A DNA stretch of 64,000 nt, from assembly GCA_963700255.1 (NCBI GenBank), contig CAVOWW010000024.1, forward strand, positions 1 through 64,000, read 5' to 3'. This DNA comes from UBA10649 sp963700255. GTDB lineage: Bacteria; Actinomycetota; Actinomycetes; S36-B12. The position numbers and the translations under genes are program-made. Shown piece after piece: positions 16,051 through 24,370 of the stretch; position 1 is the stretch's first letter, and every line of letters begins with the position of its first letter. The notes beneath the pieces were generated by a model that ran no database searches, had not been told where the DNA came from, and saw nothing but the letters and a program-made list of their open reading frames with translations.

Positions 16051-16665
16051 ATGGCAGTGGAGGAGCTGGCACCTGCGATCGTGTCGTTCGGACTGGACGA
16101 GGCCGTGGCGTCCCAGCTGATGGACGCGTTCAGCGTTCTGCCGGAAGAGCGATGGAGCCGCAGCATGGTCGTCGGCCGGGACGGCGCTCATCCGGCGCGC
16201 ACGAGCCAGCACCTGTCGTTGGCCGGCGACGACCTGCGGGGGCCGCGGCTACTGGTGCGCGCGCTCCTCGATGCCAGCCTGCGCGCCTACAACCGGCGCT
16301 TCGCCACCGGTGCCACCGTGACGGAGAGCGTGAACCTGCTGCGCTACCGGCCGGGGGAGACCTACACAGCCCACGTCGACTCGCGATGGAACGCGTATCG
16401 AGTGGTGTCGGCGCTCATCTACCTCAACCCCAGCCAGTACGAGGGCGGGGAAACGCGGTTCACCCTGTTCGACGTCGACGTGAAGCCGGAGCGGCCAGCA
16501 GTGGTCCTGTTCCCGTCGAACTACGCCTACATCCATGAGGCGCGGCCGGTGATCGCCGGGACCAAGTACGTGCTCGTGTCGTGGATCAGTGACCTGCCCC
16601 CGGGTTCTGCACCGACCACTCCCGTCCGAGGCGGAAAGTCGGACGGGAGTGGTCGGGAGGACTAG
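16051..16665 (+). CDS. 2OG-Fe(II) oxygenase, prolyl-4-hydroxylase-like
   Basis: 204 residues from ATG 16051, 19 bases after the previous oxygenase. The P4H fold is shown by SVNLLRYRPGETYTAHVDSRW (HxD), YLNPSQYEGGETRF, and the distal His in YIHEARPVIAGTKYVLVSW with the 2OG-binding Lys. It probably hydroxylates a residue in a peptide or protein. Its 3' end overlaps the frame-corrected stop of precursor 5 on the other strand by four bases. Confidence 0.78.
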   Translation: MAVEELAPAIVSFGLDEAVASQLMDAFSVLPEERWSRSMVVGRDGAHPARTSQHLSLAGDDLRGPRLLVRALLDASLRAYNRRFATGATVTESVNLLRYRPGETYTAHVDSRWNAYRVVSALIYLNPSQYEGGETRFTLFDVDVKPERPAVVLFPSNYAYIHEARPVIAGTKYVLVSWISDLPPGSAPTTPVRGGKSDGSGRED

Positions 16666-16801
16666 AAGGGTGACGGTGCCGGACCCAGGGTCGAGCTCTG
16701 GTTCAGCCCGTCGCCGCCCGAACCCTCGTCTCGGCGGTGTCGAGACTGACGTTCAGCAGGTGGAGCTTCGGGGTGGTCCAGGTGTTCTGCGCGTCGGTCA
16801 T
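16662..16801 (-). CDS. RiPP precursor peptide 5, one frameshift
   Basis: ATG 16801 follows GGAGGAACGG. The leader has W-T-T-P-K-L-H-L-L-N-V-S-L and DTA. As read, the frame then stops early at 16703, but one missing base near 16728-16732 would restore EGSGGDGLNQSSTLGPAPSPF and stop at 16662. The restored core has Gly4-Ser5 and Asp8 exactly as in the other precursors, so the break is probably a sequencing error. Confidence 0.7.
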
Positions 16802-16916
16802 AGTCCGTTCCTCCGGTTGATGGTGTGTGGTCGTTCCGTTAGCGGTGTTCAACGACGGAGGCGGACCTGATGACGCCGCGGAGGCCTGCCCCGGCCATCG
16901 ACCCCAGCAGCGTTGG

Positions 16917-17033
16917 CTAGATGGGCGGAGCCACAGAAGTGGAGCCGTCCTGGTCGCTGTTGCTGCCTGGCCCGAATGCGGTGTCCAGGTTGATGCTGAG
17001 TGTGCGAAGCTCGGGCGTCGTCCAGGCGTCCAT
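16917..17033 (-). CDS. RiPP precursor peptide 6
   Basis: 38 residues from ATG 17033. The shortest leader of the set: M-D-A-W-T-T-P-E-L-R-T-L-S-I-N-L, then DTA. The predicted core is FGPGSNSDQDGSTSVAPPI, with Gly4-Ser5 and Asp8. It lies just downstream of the PqqD-like gene in the minus-strand operon. Confidence 0.83.
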   Translation of the reverse strand: MDAWTTPELRTLSINLDTAFGPGSNSDQDGSTSVAPPI

Positions 17034-17115
17034 CAGATCGTCTCCTCATTCGCTGCTGCTCGGATCGGTGGACATTAGCAGTGCTGAGCGTCCTGTGGAA
17101 GGGTCCGGAATGAGG

Positions 17116-17406
17116 TCAGGCGTCGACGCTGACGAGCCCGGCCTTCTCGAGGTCGGAGACGAACGCCAGGACCTCGGCCTCGCAGGTGGCAGGGTCGACC
17201 TCGTACTGCTCCGTCATCTGCGCGCACACGTCCGCGATCGAGGTGGGCTGGGTCACGGCCTGCCAGATCCGTGCTGCCACCGGGTCAAGGCCGTAGTACG
17301 TGCCCTTCTCGATGTCCATCATCACCAGCTCGCCGTCGACCTCGCTGACCATGAGGCCGGTGCTTGCCGTCACGATCGAGTCGAGGGTCAGGGTGCGGTC
17401 GGTCAT
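17116..17406 (-). CDS. PqqD-like B1 protein (RiPP recognition element)
   Basis: 96 residues. PqqD-like proteins carry the winged-helix RiPP recognition element that binds the leader and delivers it to the maturation enzymes. Typical pattern: GLMVSEVDGELVMMDIEKGTYYGLDPVAARIWQ, then a helical half with VCAQMTEQYEVDPATCEAEVLAFVSDLEKAGLV. It is probably the partner of the B2 protease at 12870. Its ATG overlaps the ATP-grasp stop (ATGA). Confidence 0.85.
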   Translation of the reverse strand: MTDRTLTLDSIVTASTGLMVSEVDGELVMMDIEKGTYYGLDPVAARIWQAVTQPTSIADVCAQMTEQYEVDPATCEAEVLAFVSDLEKAGLVSVDA

Positions 17407-18560
17407 GTGCTTCTCCTCAGTCGTCCCAGTGCGCGTCCAGGCAGCCTACTGACCTCCTGCCAGACCTCGGCGCGTTCCACCGTGTTGACCGCCCGGTCGC
17501 GGTGGTTGCGGGTGTCCCAGGTGCCGGGGGCGCGGGTCAACCAGGGCTTGGCCGCCGCCCACGAGCGCCGATCGAGCGCGTGGACCGGCTCGCGCGGGTA
17601 CAGGTGCAGCGGGCGGGAGACACCGGGCCCGAAGCGCGGATGAATGACCGGGAGGTCCGGTGCAGGGTCGGACGCCATGGCTGCGGTCCAGTCGACGCCG
17701 AGTACCGGGCCGAACTGGAACCACGCGTTGGCGCGCATGTCCACCTCGAGGAGCAGATGACGGTCGGTGCCCGCCGGGCGGATGAACGTGCAATTGGCCA
17801 ATCCGTGCAGTCCAGCGGCATTCGCCAGAGCGTCGAGAGCGGTGGTGAAGTCGTCCGACGGCGGATCTTGGAAGATGCGCGCGGTCGAACGGCCGAGCGG
17901 GTCCTCGCTGTGCGCGACCTCGGAGTACATCCAGGCCGCCAGCCGACCATGCGCGAACAGCGCCTCGACGGCAACAACGTCACCGTCGACGTACTCCTGG
18001 ACGACGATCGGGTACCAGAAGTCCGGGACGACGTCCGCCCGAACCTGCTCGGAGGACGGTGCCACGCGGATGCGGTCGCCTCCCGCCCCCCGCTCGCCCT
18101 TGACCAGGGTGCGCCCCGGCCAGGTCGCCGCCGCGTCGGGCCAGTCCTCGGGACGGTCGATCACGCAGAAGGGCGGCTGGGCCAGTCCGAGTGAACCGGC
18201 GAGCCGTGCCAAGCCGGTCTTCGAGCCGAGCATCGTCAGGCCGAGCGCCGTGCGGGCCGGCAGGATCCGAGTCTTCGTGTGTTCCGGGAGCGTGCAACGC
18301 GCCATCCGGATGAGGTCCATGTCCGACCCCCACAAGGTCCACTCCGGCAGCGCGTCGATGACGTCGTCGCGCAGCGCCAGAGCGCGGGTGAAGTCCGAGT
18401 CGCCCGTGCCCACAACGATCGATCCGCTGACGAAGTCGCTGCGATGCAGCGGTTCACCCGGTGGGCCGACGAACGTGACAGAGTGCCCACTTCGCTGCAG
18501 GACCTCCGGAAGTCGACGCACCGACCCGGTGTGGGAGGCGACGATGGTCAGGGCGGACAT
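17403..18560 (-). CDS. ATP-grasp-like enzyme of the RiPP locus
   Basis: 385 residues. ATP-grasp enzymes form C-N or C-O bonds through an acyl phosphate. The central part fits the fold: GRTLVKGERGAGGDRIRVA (nucleotide-binding Lys and Gly-rich loop), IVVQEYVDGDVVAVEALFAHGRL, and HLLLEVDMRANAWFQFGP with the metal-binding E..D.R.N pattern. The N-terminal 90 residues form a Rossmann-like preATP domain (VASHTGSVRRLPEVLQRSG). No known subfamily was recognised. Translation is coupled with the PqqD-like gene. Confidence 0.7.
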   Translation of the reverse strand: MSALTIVASHTGSVRRLPEVLQRSGHSVTFVGPPGEPLHRSDFVSGSIVVGTGDSDFTRALALRDDVIDALPEWTLWGSDMDLIRMARCTLPEHTKTRILPARTALGLTMLGSKTGLARLAGSLGLAQPPFCVIDRPEDWPDAAATWPGRTLVKGERGAGGDRIRVAPSSEQVRADVVPDFWYPIVVQEYVDGDVVAVEALFAHGRLAAWMYSEVAHSEDPLGRSTARIFQDPPSDDFTTALDALANAAGLHGLANCTFIRPAGTDRHLLLEVDMRANAWFQFGPVLGVDWTAAMASDPAPDLPVIHPRFGPGVSRPLHLYPREPVHALDRRSWAAAKPWLTRAPGTWDTRNHRDRAVNTVERAEVWQEVSRLPGRALGRLRRST

Positions 18561-18633
18561 GGCCTTCCAATGCCGTTCGCGTTCCTGTGAGACGGAGACG
18601 CTGGTGCGCCCGCCCTGATCGGCGACCTCGTCG

Positions 18634-18765
18634 TCAGAAGGTGGCCGGTCGGCCGTCGAGTTGCGACCCGTCGGCGCTAGACCCGAGCTTGGCGCCCGCT
18701 GTGTCGTAGCTGACGCTCAGCAAGGCCAGGCGCGGAGTGGTCCAGGGCGTCGTCGTCTCATCCAT
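18634..18765 (-). CDS. RiPP precursor peptide 7
   Basis: 43 residues from ATG 18765. The leader has W-T-T-P-R-L-A-L-L-S-V-S-Y, with Tyr replacing the Leu before DTA. The predicted core is GAKLGSSADGSQLDGRPATF. It is the only precursor with Gly at core position 1, and its Gly-Ser and Asp are each shifted by one (Asp9). It is also the only one with a bulky C-terminal tail, so it is the most lasso-like of the eight. It sits between the sulfotransferase and ATP-grasp genes. Confidence 0.85.
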   Translation of the reverse strand: MDETTTPWTTPRLALLSVSYDTAGAKLGSSADGSQLDGRPATF

Positions 18766-18824
18766 GTGGGCACCGTAGCCGAGAACGGCGCAGCACAGTC
18801 GCGTTCCTCCTGGCCCGGCGAAGC

Positions 18825-19670
18825 TCAGCTGTCGGAACCGTAGCCGAGGCGGACCATCATCGCGCCGTGCCGCTCGGTGATGCGCACTACCTGGTCCGCG
18901 GTGAGCTCGTCGCGCCATCCCTCGGCGCGCCCGCTGCGGAAGAAGGAGGGCGTCCCCGGCAGTCGCTCGCGGAAGCCGCCCTCGGCCTCTGCCTGCTGCA
19001 GCCGCTCGAAGGAGGTGCGCTGCATCGCGTCGTGGACCTGGTCCTCGTTGGGTACGAAGCCGCAGGCTGTCAGCACGCGGCCGAACTCGGCGACGGGATC
19101 GCGCCGGAGGTCCTCGTACCTCACCACCATGACGGGCAGCTCCGACTGGTCGAGCCAGCTAGCGGCGTGGTCCGTCCACGAGCCGGTCGGCTGCGGGAGC
19201 TGATTCTGCAGGCGGCTCGTCTGGCCTGCGAGCCCAAAGTCGGGATCGGCCATGCGCTCGATCGCGTCGTCGATGGTGAGGGAGTAGTGGTTGGCGAAAG
19301 ACGGGGCGACGGCCAGCGGGTTGCGCACGATCAGCACGCTCATGCGCGTCACGTCGGCGGGGAACACCAGCGTGCCCTCGGTGCTCACCCGCCAGCGGTC
19401 GTGCGTCTTGAGGAACAACACGTCCTCGGCCTCCTTGTCGAAGGCGCGGTAGACGCCGGGCCGCAGCGTGTCGATCTCAGCGGCCGTGAGGTCGGATGAG
19501 GCGAAGCCGACGACGCGGTCGAACAGTTGCCGGTTGGCAGCGTGCAGGCTGGCGTCGAGTCCGTTGAGGTCGATCTCCACGCCCGGACCCGCCAGGTACG
19601 CCGTCAGGAACGCACGCATCCACGTGTTGCCGGACTTGGGGTAGGACGCGAGCCAGACGAGGTTCGGCAT
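18825..19670 (-). CDS. PAPS-dependent sulfotransferase
   Basis: 281 residues from ATG 19670, where the usual family N terminus begins. It transfers sulfate from PAPS to a hydroxyl. The 5'-phosphosulfate loop is WLASYPKSGNTWMRAFL (residues 5-21) and the 3'-phosphate site is VLIVRNPLAVAPSFANHYSL. The late pattern RSGRAEGWRDELT is typical. Sulfotransferases are known accessory genes in some lasso-peptide clusters. Position within the minus-strand operon, 19 bases after the kinase stop, supports a peptide substrate. Confidence 0.82.
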   Translation of the reverse strand: MPNLVWLASYPKSGNTWMRAFLTAYLAGPGVEIDLNGLDASLHAANRQLFDRVVGFASSDLTAAEIDTLRPGVYRAFDKEAEDVLFLKTHDRWRVSTEGTLVFPADVTRMSVLIVRNPLAVAPSFANHYSLTIDDAIERMADPDFGLAGQTSRLQNQLPQPTGSWTDHAASWLDQSELPVMVVRYEDLRRDPVAEFGRVLTACGFVPNEDQVHDAMQRTSFERLQQAEAEGGFRERLPGTPSFFRSGRAEGWRDELTADQVVRITERHGAMMVRLGYGSDS

Positions 19671-19689
19671 GAGTTGCTGCGACACCAGA

Positions 19690-20597
19690 TCAGGACTCGA
19701 CGTCCGCGATGATGCGGTCGACGAGGTCATTGTCGTTGATGCCGACACCGTCGGGGCGGCGCACCTGCACGACTCTCACTCGATCTGCCAGCGCCACGGC
19801 CCGCCGGAAGTGCTCCCCGTGCAGCCCCATGCGCTTGACCGTCATCTTCTGCCACGTGTGGTCGAGGATCGCGTTGAACTTCGCGGACTTCTGCCGATGC
19901 TCGAGTTCCACCGTCGACCCGTTGTGAGTCGACAGCTGGTAGACCGCGAATAGCGGCACCGGCTCGAGGGACTGACGCTCGATGGGCACGACGAACTTCT
20001 CCAGCTCCGGGCGCACCCGGGCCAGTCCGTCGGTCTGCCATCCCAACGAGCTAGCGCTGTCGGCCCAAACCTTCATGACCCGGGTGCCGGGGAAGACCTT
20101 CGCGTTCTTGTCGTCATCGACCGTGACCGCGGCGAGGTCGTCGCAGAGCACGGGGTAGCCGCGATCCATGAAGGCTCCCAGCGTGGTCGACTTGCCGGCG
20201 CCCGAGTGCCCGACGATCAGGACGGCGCCGCGATCCGTGACGATGCCGCTGCCGTGCAGGGGCAGCACGCCGCGCTGGTGGAGGATGAGGGCCGCGCCTG
20301 GTCCCATGAGCAGGAGGCGCAGACCCTCGTTAGTCCAGTCATCGTGTCGCTGGAAGGCGATCCGATTGCCATCGGTGATGCGAATGCGTGCCGCGCCCGG
20401 CATGCCGAAAGTGACGGCACGGCCCTCGACAGCCCGCAGCGGGCCCGCCCAGCTAGCGTCGGGCGAGGGCCGGGGAACCGGCTCTTCGACCACGACAACG
20501 TCGGAAGGCACACCGAGTTCGTCGATCGGCGCATACGGGGGAACTCGAACGGCATGAGCCAGGTAAGTCCGAACGCGCGGTGCGTCGCCGTGATCAC
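19690..20597 (-). CDS. HprK-like serine kinase of the RiPP locus, one frameshift
   Basis: HprK-like kinases in paeninodin-type lasso clusters phosphorylate the precursor. The Walker A GHSGAGKSTTLGAFMDRG and the capable-loop LCDDLAAV are both present. The true N terminus (GTG 20597, THRAFGLTWLMPFEFP) is in another frame from the rest (YAPIDELGVPSDVVVVEEP); the break falls at a five-base G run on the plus strand (20537-20541), and one added base would join them. It starts 7 bases after the cyclase stop, so the two are co-transcribed. Confidence 0.8.
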
Positions 20598-20604
20598 GTT
20601 GCCC

Positions 20605-22482
20605 TCATCCGTAGGTCCGGGTTATCCAGAGGGCAGCCATAATGCCCCTCAGCAGTACGGAGCCGGCGCGATGGGTGGCCAGTGGATCGTCGGACAACTG
20701 CGCTGCGGCCCACGCGTCGCGCAGTTTCGACATCGACACGTACTCCTCAGCGGGGCCACCGGCGACCTCTGAGAGTCCGGCATCGACCTCGGGTGCGGAG
20801 GCGCGAAGGCGCGCGACGAGGTCGGCAGACTGGCGCCCGCGGTCGGGGTTGAGGCGTACCTCGTCGGGGAGGAGGCCGGCCATTGCCGTGCGGATCAGCA
20901 TGCGATCGAGGCCACTCCGCGACACGAAGACCTCGTCAGGCACGGCGTAGGAGTAGTCGATGACGCGTGCGTCTGCCGTCGGATCGCGCACGTCAATCCC
21001 CGCGAATGCGCTGTTCATCGACCAGAGGTCGCCGATGCGGGAGCTACCGGGCTGCGTGATCGCGGCGCGAAGCTCCAGCGCCGATGCCCGTCCGCGCGGC
21101 TGGTTGCCCGTTCCTACGCTGGCGCCAACCGCTTCGGCCAACGCGATGCGCTGTGCGAAGCCGGGCTGAACAGCCGAGTTCGTCCAGTTGCCGGCGGCGA
21201 GGGCGGCCGACATTCGGTGACGCTGGACGGAGAGCGGCAGAAGATACCCGGCCGCCCGGCGTGCGCCGCCGACCTGCCATCGGCCGAGGAACGTGGTCGA
21301 TCGCGGGCGGCCGGTCCAACTTATGGTCGCATTCCCGCCCTGTCCGGTCAGCAGAGTCCCGTGACCGTGCGCCACCGCCTGCGACATCAGATCCTGGATC
21401 CAGAACGCGTTGCTGGCCGCGTGGGTGGGCTGATCCAGCGCCGCGAGCGCCCGGTCGATGCCCTGCATCGGCGAGATCTGGGCGGCGTCCAGCAGGTGAT
21501 GGCTGGCCACGCCCGTGAACTTCGCCGTCGTTGAAGCCAGTTGGCTCTCGTCGCCGAACCGGCTGCCCCCGACACTTCCGGAGACGTCGACGATCGGCAC
21601 GTTGGTGTAGGCCGACAGCCCGCGCCCCGACTCGCGGAGGGCGCGGGCGGCCAGGGCGGTCACCGACCCTGAGTCGAGCCCGCCACTGAGCGTGACGGCG
21701 ACTGGGGCCGAACTGCGCGTACGCGCCCGGGTGGCGTCATCGAGTACGGCTAGCAGGCCCTCCCCGTACTCGCTCACCGAGCGGCCGCGCATCACCTCGA
21801 CCTCCTCGGGGTTCCAGAACCGCTGGAGCACCACTCGGTCGGCGGTGATGCTCGCGGTGTGCCCGGGCGGGATGCGGTCGACGCCCATGTCGATCGTCTC
21901 GGTGGCCGAATCGCCTGACCAGGATATGAGCCCCGCAGCCAGCCGCCGCTCGTTGAGGCGACGCGGCACGCCGGCCGCATGCAGGGCGCGAGGATCTGAG
22001 GCGAAGAGGACCCGTCGCGTGGCCGTGTCGCGATGCACATACAGGGCCGTACTGCCGTGGTGGTCACGTGCCAGCAGCAGGCGGCGCTCGCGCGAATGCC
22101 AGGCAGCGAAGGACCAGTCGCCGAACATGTGCGTCACGGCTGAGTCGCCCCATCGCTGGTAGGCAGCCAACATGATCGAGGTGTCCGCGAGGCGGGCAGC
22201 GTCGCTGCCCGCTATATCGAGTTCGCAGGCGAGGTCATCGCGGTTGTCGAGGCGACCCTGCGCGGTGAACAGAACGTCAGCCTCGGCCCAGGCGTCGGGC
22301 ATCCGGGTGAAGGCGTCCTCGGGGGTCGCGTGCGTCAGTGCTTGGCAGAAGGCGGCACTGTCGCGACTCTTCGTGGTGACGCCATCCCGACCCCAGCGGG
22401 CGATTGACGCAGTCATCGCCGCCAGTGATTGGTCGTCGGGTGGTGCTACGTCGAACCGGACCACTCCCAGGATTGCGCTCAT
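20605..22482 (-). CDS. AsnB-like lasso cyclase homologue
   Basis: 625 residues from ATG 22482 (MSAILGVVRF); an earlier in-frame start at 22551 only adds unrelated sequence. The N-terminal domain resembles the glutaminase half of asparagine synthetase, but the catalytic Cys that follows the initiator Met in true AsnB is Ser here, so glutamine hydrolysis is not expected. The synthetase half keeps the adenylating PP-loop SGGLDS (about residue 265). Lasso cyclases activate an Asp/Glu side chain with ATP and close a macrolactam on the N terminus; this fits the conserved Asp8 of the precursors. It is the first gene of the minus-strand operon. Confidence 0.82.
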   Translation of the reverse strand: MSAILGVVRFDVAPPDDQSLAAMTASIARWGRDGVTTKSRDSAAFCQALTHATPEDAFTRMPDAWAEADVLFTAQGRLDNRDDLACELDIAGSDAARLADTSIMLAAYQRWGDSAVTHMFGDWSFAAWHSRERRLLLARDHHGSTALYVHRDTATRRVLFASDPRALHAAGVPRRLNERRLAAGLISWSGDSATETIDMGVDRIPPGHTASITADRVVLQRFWNPEEVEVMRGRSVSEYGEGLLAVLDDATRARTRSSAPVAVTLSGGLDSGSVTALAARALRESGRGLSAYTNVPIVDVSGSVGGSRFGDESQLASTTAKFTGVASHHLLDAAQISPMQGIDRALAALDQPTHAASNAFWIQDLMSQAVAHGHGTLLTGQGGNATISWTGRPRSTTFLGRWQVGGARRAAGYLLPLSVQRHRMSAALAAGNWTNSAVQPGFAQRIALAEAVGASVGTGNQPRGRASALELRAAITQPGSSRIGDLWSMNSAFAGIDVRDPTADARVIDYSYAVPDEVFVSRSGLDRMLIRTAMAGLLPDEVRLNPDRGRQSADLVARLRASAPEVDAGLSEVAGGPAEEYVSMSKLRDAWAAAQLSDDPLATHRAGSVLLRGIMAALWITRTYG

Positions 22483-22590
22483 CGTGTCGCACCCTAGGGC
22501 AGAGCAGGAGCGCGGGGACAACTTGGAGTAAACGCTCATCATCACCGGCATCGAGTGCTAGTTTCACCCCACCCGATGAGAGGATCCCCC
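22483..22590. promoter_or_regulatory. divergent promoter region between cyclase and precursor 8
   Basis: 108 bases between the divergent starts at 22482 (-) and 22591 (+). This is the only place for the promoter of the cyclase-kinase-sulfotransferase operon. It is less GC-rich than its surroundings (segment TTGGAGTAAACG near 22521-22537). The exact promoter was not assigned. Confidence 0.4.
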
Positions 22591-22716
22591 ATGGAATCCA
22601 CGAACTCCCGCGCGTCCTGGACGGCACCCCACCTTCACCGGCTCGCTGTCTCACTGGACACTGCCGACTCCATTGGATCGTTCACCGATGGATCGACGAG
22701 TTCCGCGAGCAACTGA
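22591..22716 (+). CDS. RiPP precursor peptide 8
   Basis: 41 residues from ATG 22591, with AGAGG upstream. The only precursor on the plus strand. The leader has W-T-A-P-H-L-H-R-L-A-V-S-L and DTA. The predicted core is DSIGSFTDGSTSSASN, with Gly4-Ser5 and Asp8, followed by a Ser-rich tail. It leads the nucleotidyltransferase gene. Confidence 0.85.
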   Translation: MESTNSRASWTAPHLHRLAVSLDTADSIGSFTDGSTSSASN

Positions 22717-22816
22717 CCTGTCGAATCCCGAAACTGCCCGATCCGCCGGCTGAGTTCTTCGCTCGGTTGGGCAGTTGTGCCCGGGCATGTGCCTGGGTGG
22801 TCACAGGTTGACGTGC

Positions 22817-24022
22817 ATGCCCATACCACCTTCGTCCACTGATGCAGGCGCTGCGGCGCGCGGACTCCGCGAACGCGCGTTGGATCCGCGAGCCGTGGCC
22901 GCCGTCGTGGAAGCTGTGCGATCCGCCTTGGCTTCAGAGGCGGGTGCGCACGTCACGTCCCTGTCCGCTGCTGACATCGATGCGGCCGAGGTGGTGCGCG
23001 CCGCGCGCGTGCACCGGGTGGCCGGACTCCTGACCGACCAGGCTCGCGCGATCGGACTGCCGGCCGCTGTCGCGGATCCTCTGCGGGAAACGGCCCTGCG
23101 CGACGCGACCGGCGGGTTGATGACGGCACGCGAGACGGTGCGCGCGCACGCCGGCGTCCGGGCCGCGGGAGTGCCCGCGCTGGTCATCAAGGGCGTGGCG
23201 CTGAGCATGCAGACGACCGGCTCGCCGACCGGTCGCGGTGCGGGGGACGTGGACCTGCTCGTGCGGGCCGCCGACGTCAGCCGCGCCCGTGAGGCGCTGG
23301 TGGGCGCCGGCTGGGGCCTGAAGGAGGGCGCACTGCTCGAGCCGGGCCGGCTGTGGCGGTGGGTCTCCTACATGCGGCGTGAGGCGCTCTTCCCGGGCAC
23401 GACGATCGATGTCGACCTGCATTGGCGCATCGGAATGCACATGCGGCCGCTGCCAGCCACGGAGGAACTGCTGACCCGCGCGGTTTCGGTCACTATTGGG
23501 GGAGTGGACGTTCCGACCCTCAGCCCGTCCGACGCGCTGGCGGCGGCCTGCATGCACGCACACCTCGACCGGTACGCCCGCCTCCGCAGCCTCGTCGACA
23601 TCGTGCGGCTTGTCCGGCTGCCCGAGGCCCAGGTGCGACCCGGATCCGACGCCGGGCTGCGCCGACTCGTCAGCGATGCCGTCGGAATGGTCAATGGCCT
23701 GATCGGAGGCATCACGGCCGAACGGCTGGTCGAGCTGGGGGTGTCCCCGGCCACGGGGCGGGGGCGCGAGCGTGCGCTCTGGGAGCAGTCGTCCGTGCGG
23801 CCCATCTGGTCGAGCGACGACGTTGCACTCCGTGACCTTCCCGTCGTCTACGGCGAGCGGGCGCGGTACTCCGGGGCCGGGCCGAGCGTGCTGATGATGA
23901 CCAGCGACTTCGTCCTGCCCCCGGAGCGACTGCGGCCGGGGATGGGGCCTGTCGACGTCGCTGCCGCCCTCGGCACCGAGTTTGGCGACTTCTGGCGGCG
24001 GCGCGTGCTGCGGCGGGGATGA
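22817..24022 (+). CDS. nucleotidyltransferase-fold protein (PF14907 type) of the RiPP locus
   Basis: 401 residues from ATG 22817. Proteins of this type recur beside lasso-peptide genes, with unknown reaction. The nucleotidyltransferase core is visible: VPALVIKGVALSMQTTGSPTGRGAGDVDLLV (the G..DVDLLV metal-binding Asp pair), then TTIDVDLHWRI with a third acidic residue. A helical C-terminal half has HAHLDRYARLRSLVDIVRL. It probably modifies a peptide or carrier. Confidence 0.75.
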   Translation: MPIPPSSTDAGAAARGLRERALDPRAVAAVVEAVRSALASEAGAHVTSLSAADIDAAEVVRAARVHRVAGLLTDQARAIGLPAAVADPLRETALRDATGGLMTARETVRAHAGVRAAGVPALVIKGVALSMQTTGSPTGRGAGDVDLLVRAADVSRAREALVGAGWGLKEGALLEPGRLWRWVSYMRREALFPGTTIDVDLHWRIGMHMRPLPATEELLTRAVSVTIGGVDVPTLSPSDALAAACMHAHLDRYARLRSLVDIVRLVRLPEAQVRPGSDAGLRRLVSDAVGMVNGLIGGITAERLVELGVSPATGRGRERALWEQSSVRPIWSSDDVALRDLPVVYGERARYSGAGPSVLMMTSDFVLPPERLRPGMGPVDVAAALGTEFGDFWRRRVLRRG

Positions 24023-24025
24023 CGC

Positions 24026-24370
24026 GTGCCTGGCGTGTTGTCGCACGGGAGTCGCGTCACGACGATCATCCTCAACTTCGACAGGCCTCGCGACACGCTG
24101 CGGGCGGTGGCGTCCGTGGTCGGCGGGACATTCGCGAGCGCCGTCATCGTCGTCGACAACGGCCCGGTGGCCGAAAGCCATGACCTGCAGCGCGCGCTCC
24201 CCGAGGGGGTGCGATTCGTCAGGACCGGCGGCAACCTCGGATACGCCGCGGGGAACAACGTCGGGATCCGGCTGGCACTTGCGGACCCGACCGTCGAGTA
24301 CGCGTGGATCCGCGATCCGGATGCCAGGTTTGGCGAGCGCACACGTGGCGAGACCCGACACAATCACCCC
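24026..24370 (+). pseudogene. truncated family 2 glycosyltransferase joined in frame to lsr2
   Basis: GTG 24026 opens a frame that begins as a GT-A family 2 glycosyltransferase (TTIILNFDRPRDTLRAVASVV, AVIVVDNGP, VRTGGNLGYAAGNNVGIRLAL, YAWIRDPDARF, with the N..D-type metal site). After about 100 residues all similarity stops at GERTRGETRHNHP, and the frame continues without a stop into Lsr2 at GTG 24371. A full enzyme needs 250 or more residues, so this is a 3'-truncated remnant marking the right edge of the accessory region. Confidence 0.75.

Noticed and set aside
16803..16916. A ninth precursor between precursors 5 and 6
   Set aside because: No frame gives the W-x-x-P-x-L or DTA pattern.
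17403..18560. Graspetide (omega-ester peptide) system from the ATP-grasp gene
   Set aside because: The precursors lack the repeated Thr/Glu core motifs of graspetides, while B1, B2 and an AsnB-like enzyme point to lasso-type chemistry.
14492..22716. GSGGDG-type ends of the small peptides as RTX calcium-binding repeats
   Set aside because: Each peptide has only one such segment, at a fixed distance from a conserved leader; RTX proteins have long tandem arrays. The lasso-type enzymes nearby explain them better.
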